Assembly: GCA_001587675.1 (NCBI GenBank)
Contig: LNGD01000076.1
Location: 1 to 7,907 of the forward strand
Direction: 5' to 3'
Origin: Candidatus Methanofastidiosum methylothiophilum
GTDB lineage: Archaea > Methanobacteriota_B > Thermococci > Methanofastidiosales > Methanofastidiosaceae
DNA: 7,907 bases
Of the stretch, positions 7,650 through 7,907 are shown in pieces. Made by a program: the position numbers and the translations under genes. The notes under the pieces are model-generated. The model saw nothing but the letters and a program-made list of their open reading frames with translations, searched no databases and had not been told where the DNA came from. Position 1 is the first letter of the stretch; each line of letters begins with the position of its first letter.

Positions 7650-7675
7650 AACCGATATATGAGGTTAAACCGATA
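7650..7675 (-). repeat. Direct repeat TATCGGTT in the nifJ leader
   Basis: On the minus strand TATCGGTT occurs at 7675-7668 and again at 7657-7650, exactly 18 nt apart, each followed closely by CC. The first copy runs into the palindrome GGTTTAACC. It lies about 45-70 nt after the inferred transcription start and 60-80 nt before the start codon. It could be an operator for a protein binding two half-sites on one face of the helix, or part of leader RNA structure. Chance is not excluded. Confidence 0.4.
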
Positions 7676-7701
7676 GGATGCCCCTTTTCAAAGGCGCATC
7701 C
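7676..7701 (-). other. Strong stem-loop in the nifJ 5' leader
   Basis: On the minus strand GGATGC (7701-7696) pairs with GCATCC (7681-7676); after one G-G mismatch, CCTT pairs with AAGG around a TGAA loop, giving ten base pairs in 26 nt. No U-tract follows, so it is not a standard terminator. It starts about 18 nt after the inferred transcription start, immediately before the direct repeat. It may stabilise the message, act in leader regulation, or be a terminator remnant of the upstream gene. Confidence 0.55.
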
Positions 7702-7725
7702 GCGGCGCTTTGGCTCACTACAATC

Positions 7726-7754
7726 AGTATACAGAGAAACGCGGAATCGCGCAA
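7726..7754 (-). promoter_or_regulatory. Sigma70-type promoter for nifJ
   Basis: On the minus strand the -35 box TTGCGC (7754-7749) and the -10 box TATACT (7731-7726) are separated by exactly 17 nt. The -10 differs from consensus at one position and the -35 keeps TTG. The start of transcription would be near 7719, giving a leader of about 125 nt before the ATG. It lies wholly in the gap after the membrane-protein stop codon (7786-7788). This is the best promoter match I saw in the window. Confidence 0.7.
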
Positions 7755-7785
7755 GGAAAGAGAGTACCGCATGCGTTTCACGATT

Positions 7786-7907
7786 TCATTTTGCCTTGAT
7801 TCGGTCCCACTTGAGCGTGAGATACCTGATCCCGTATGCGAGGAAGAACAGGAACATGAGCCCATACATGCACGCCCATGTCCAGATGACCCCTTTCCCA
7901 ATGATAT
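7786..7907 (-). CDS. C-terminal end of an unidentified membrane protein
   Basis: The last 39 codons of a gene entering from the right edge, ending in TGA at 7786-7788. The reading IIGKGVIWTWACMYGLMFLF, then FLAYGIRYLTLKWDRIKAK, is a single hydrophobic membrane span followed by a short basic tail; by the positive-inside rule the C-terminus is probably cytoplasmic. This frame has no start inside the window. Transporters and small membrane subunits often end this way, but 39 residues are too few to name a family. The competing frame through the same bases gives a Ser/Cys/Gly-rich string and is a shadow. The nifJ promoter follows after about 30 nt. Confidence 0.65.
   Translation of the reverse strand, partial: IIGKGVIWTWACMYGLMFLFFLAYGIRYLTLKWDRIKAK

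Noticed and set aside
7665..7901. Minus-strand Ser/Cys/Gly-rich open frame at the right edge
   Set aside because: The neighbouring frame gives a proper membrane helix and stop codon; this frame also crosses the nifJ promoter and leader.
1..7907. CRISPR arrays, tRNA or rRNA genes, insertion sequences, prophage ends
   Set aside because: I saw no regularly spaced repeats, cloverleaf-like sequence, transposase motifs or long terminal inverted repeats; the decayed block shows no mobile-element boundary.

Overview
The window carries one large intact metabolic gene, a pair of small intact genes at the left edge, the last codons of a membrane protein at the right edge and, between them, about 3.3 kb of decayed genes. 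The organism is most likely an anaerobe or facultative anaerobe, because its best-preserved gene is a full-length single-chain pyruvate:ferredoxin (flavodoxin) oxidoreductase with all cluster and thiamine-binding motifs. The DNA is moderately GC-rich by eye. The mix of genes could fit a spirochaete or an anaerobic deltaproteobacterium, but nothing here fixes the phylum.

Left edge (1-631, minus strand): an alkyltransferase-like DNA-repair protein (Trp in place of the reactive Cys of O6-alkylguanine-DNA alkyltransferase) lies 27 nt upstream of a DUF2461-family gene that runs off the window. They are probably cotranscribed.

Middle (about 672-3956): no clean gene. Comparing all frames gives four stretches with real protein character, each broken. 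(a) An unrecognised minus-strand protein at 672-1475 with two frame changes. (b) A minus-strand Uup-like ABC-F ATPase at about 1527-2745 with several frameshifts; the Walker A segments of both ATPase domains are missing, while both Walker B segments remain. (c) A plus-strand fragment of an iron-containing alcohol dehydrogenase at about 2745-3070, in three frames. (d) A plus-strand PAS/HisKA_2 sensor histidine kinase remnant at about 3077-3956, with frameshifts, an in-frame stop and internal deletions. The ABC-F and alcohol dehydrogenase remnants abut head to head, each without its N-terminal part, as one deletion across a divergent intergenic region would leave them. The intact genes on both sides argue against generally poor sequence, and the missing domains cannot be explained by single-base errors alone.

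Right part (3955-7788): the oxidoreductase gene (minus strand) has its own sigma70-type promoter, a long leader with a strong stem-loop and a direct repeat, a purine-rich ribosome site and a strong intrinsic terminator, so it looks like a single-gene unit. Upstream of it the C-terminus of a membrane protein enters from the right edge on the same strand.

I found no CRISPR array, tRNA, rRNA, insertion sequence or new multi-gene system. The real interest is the compact gene graveyard and the structured leader of the oxidoreductase gene.
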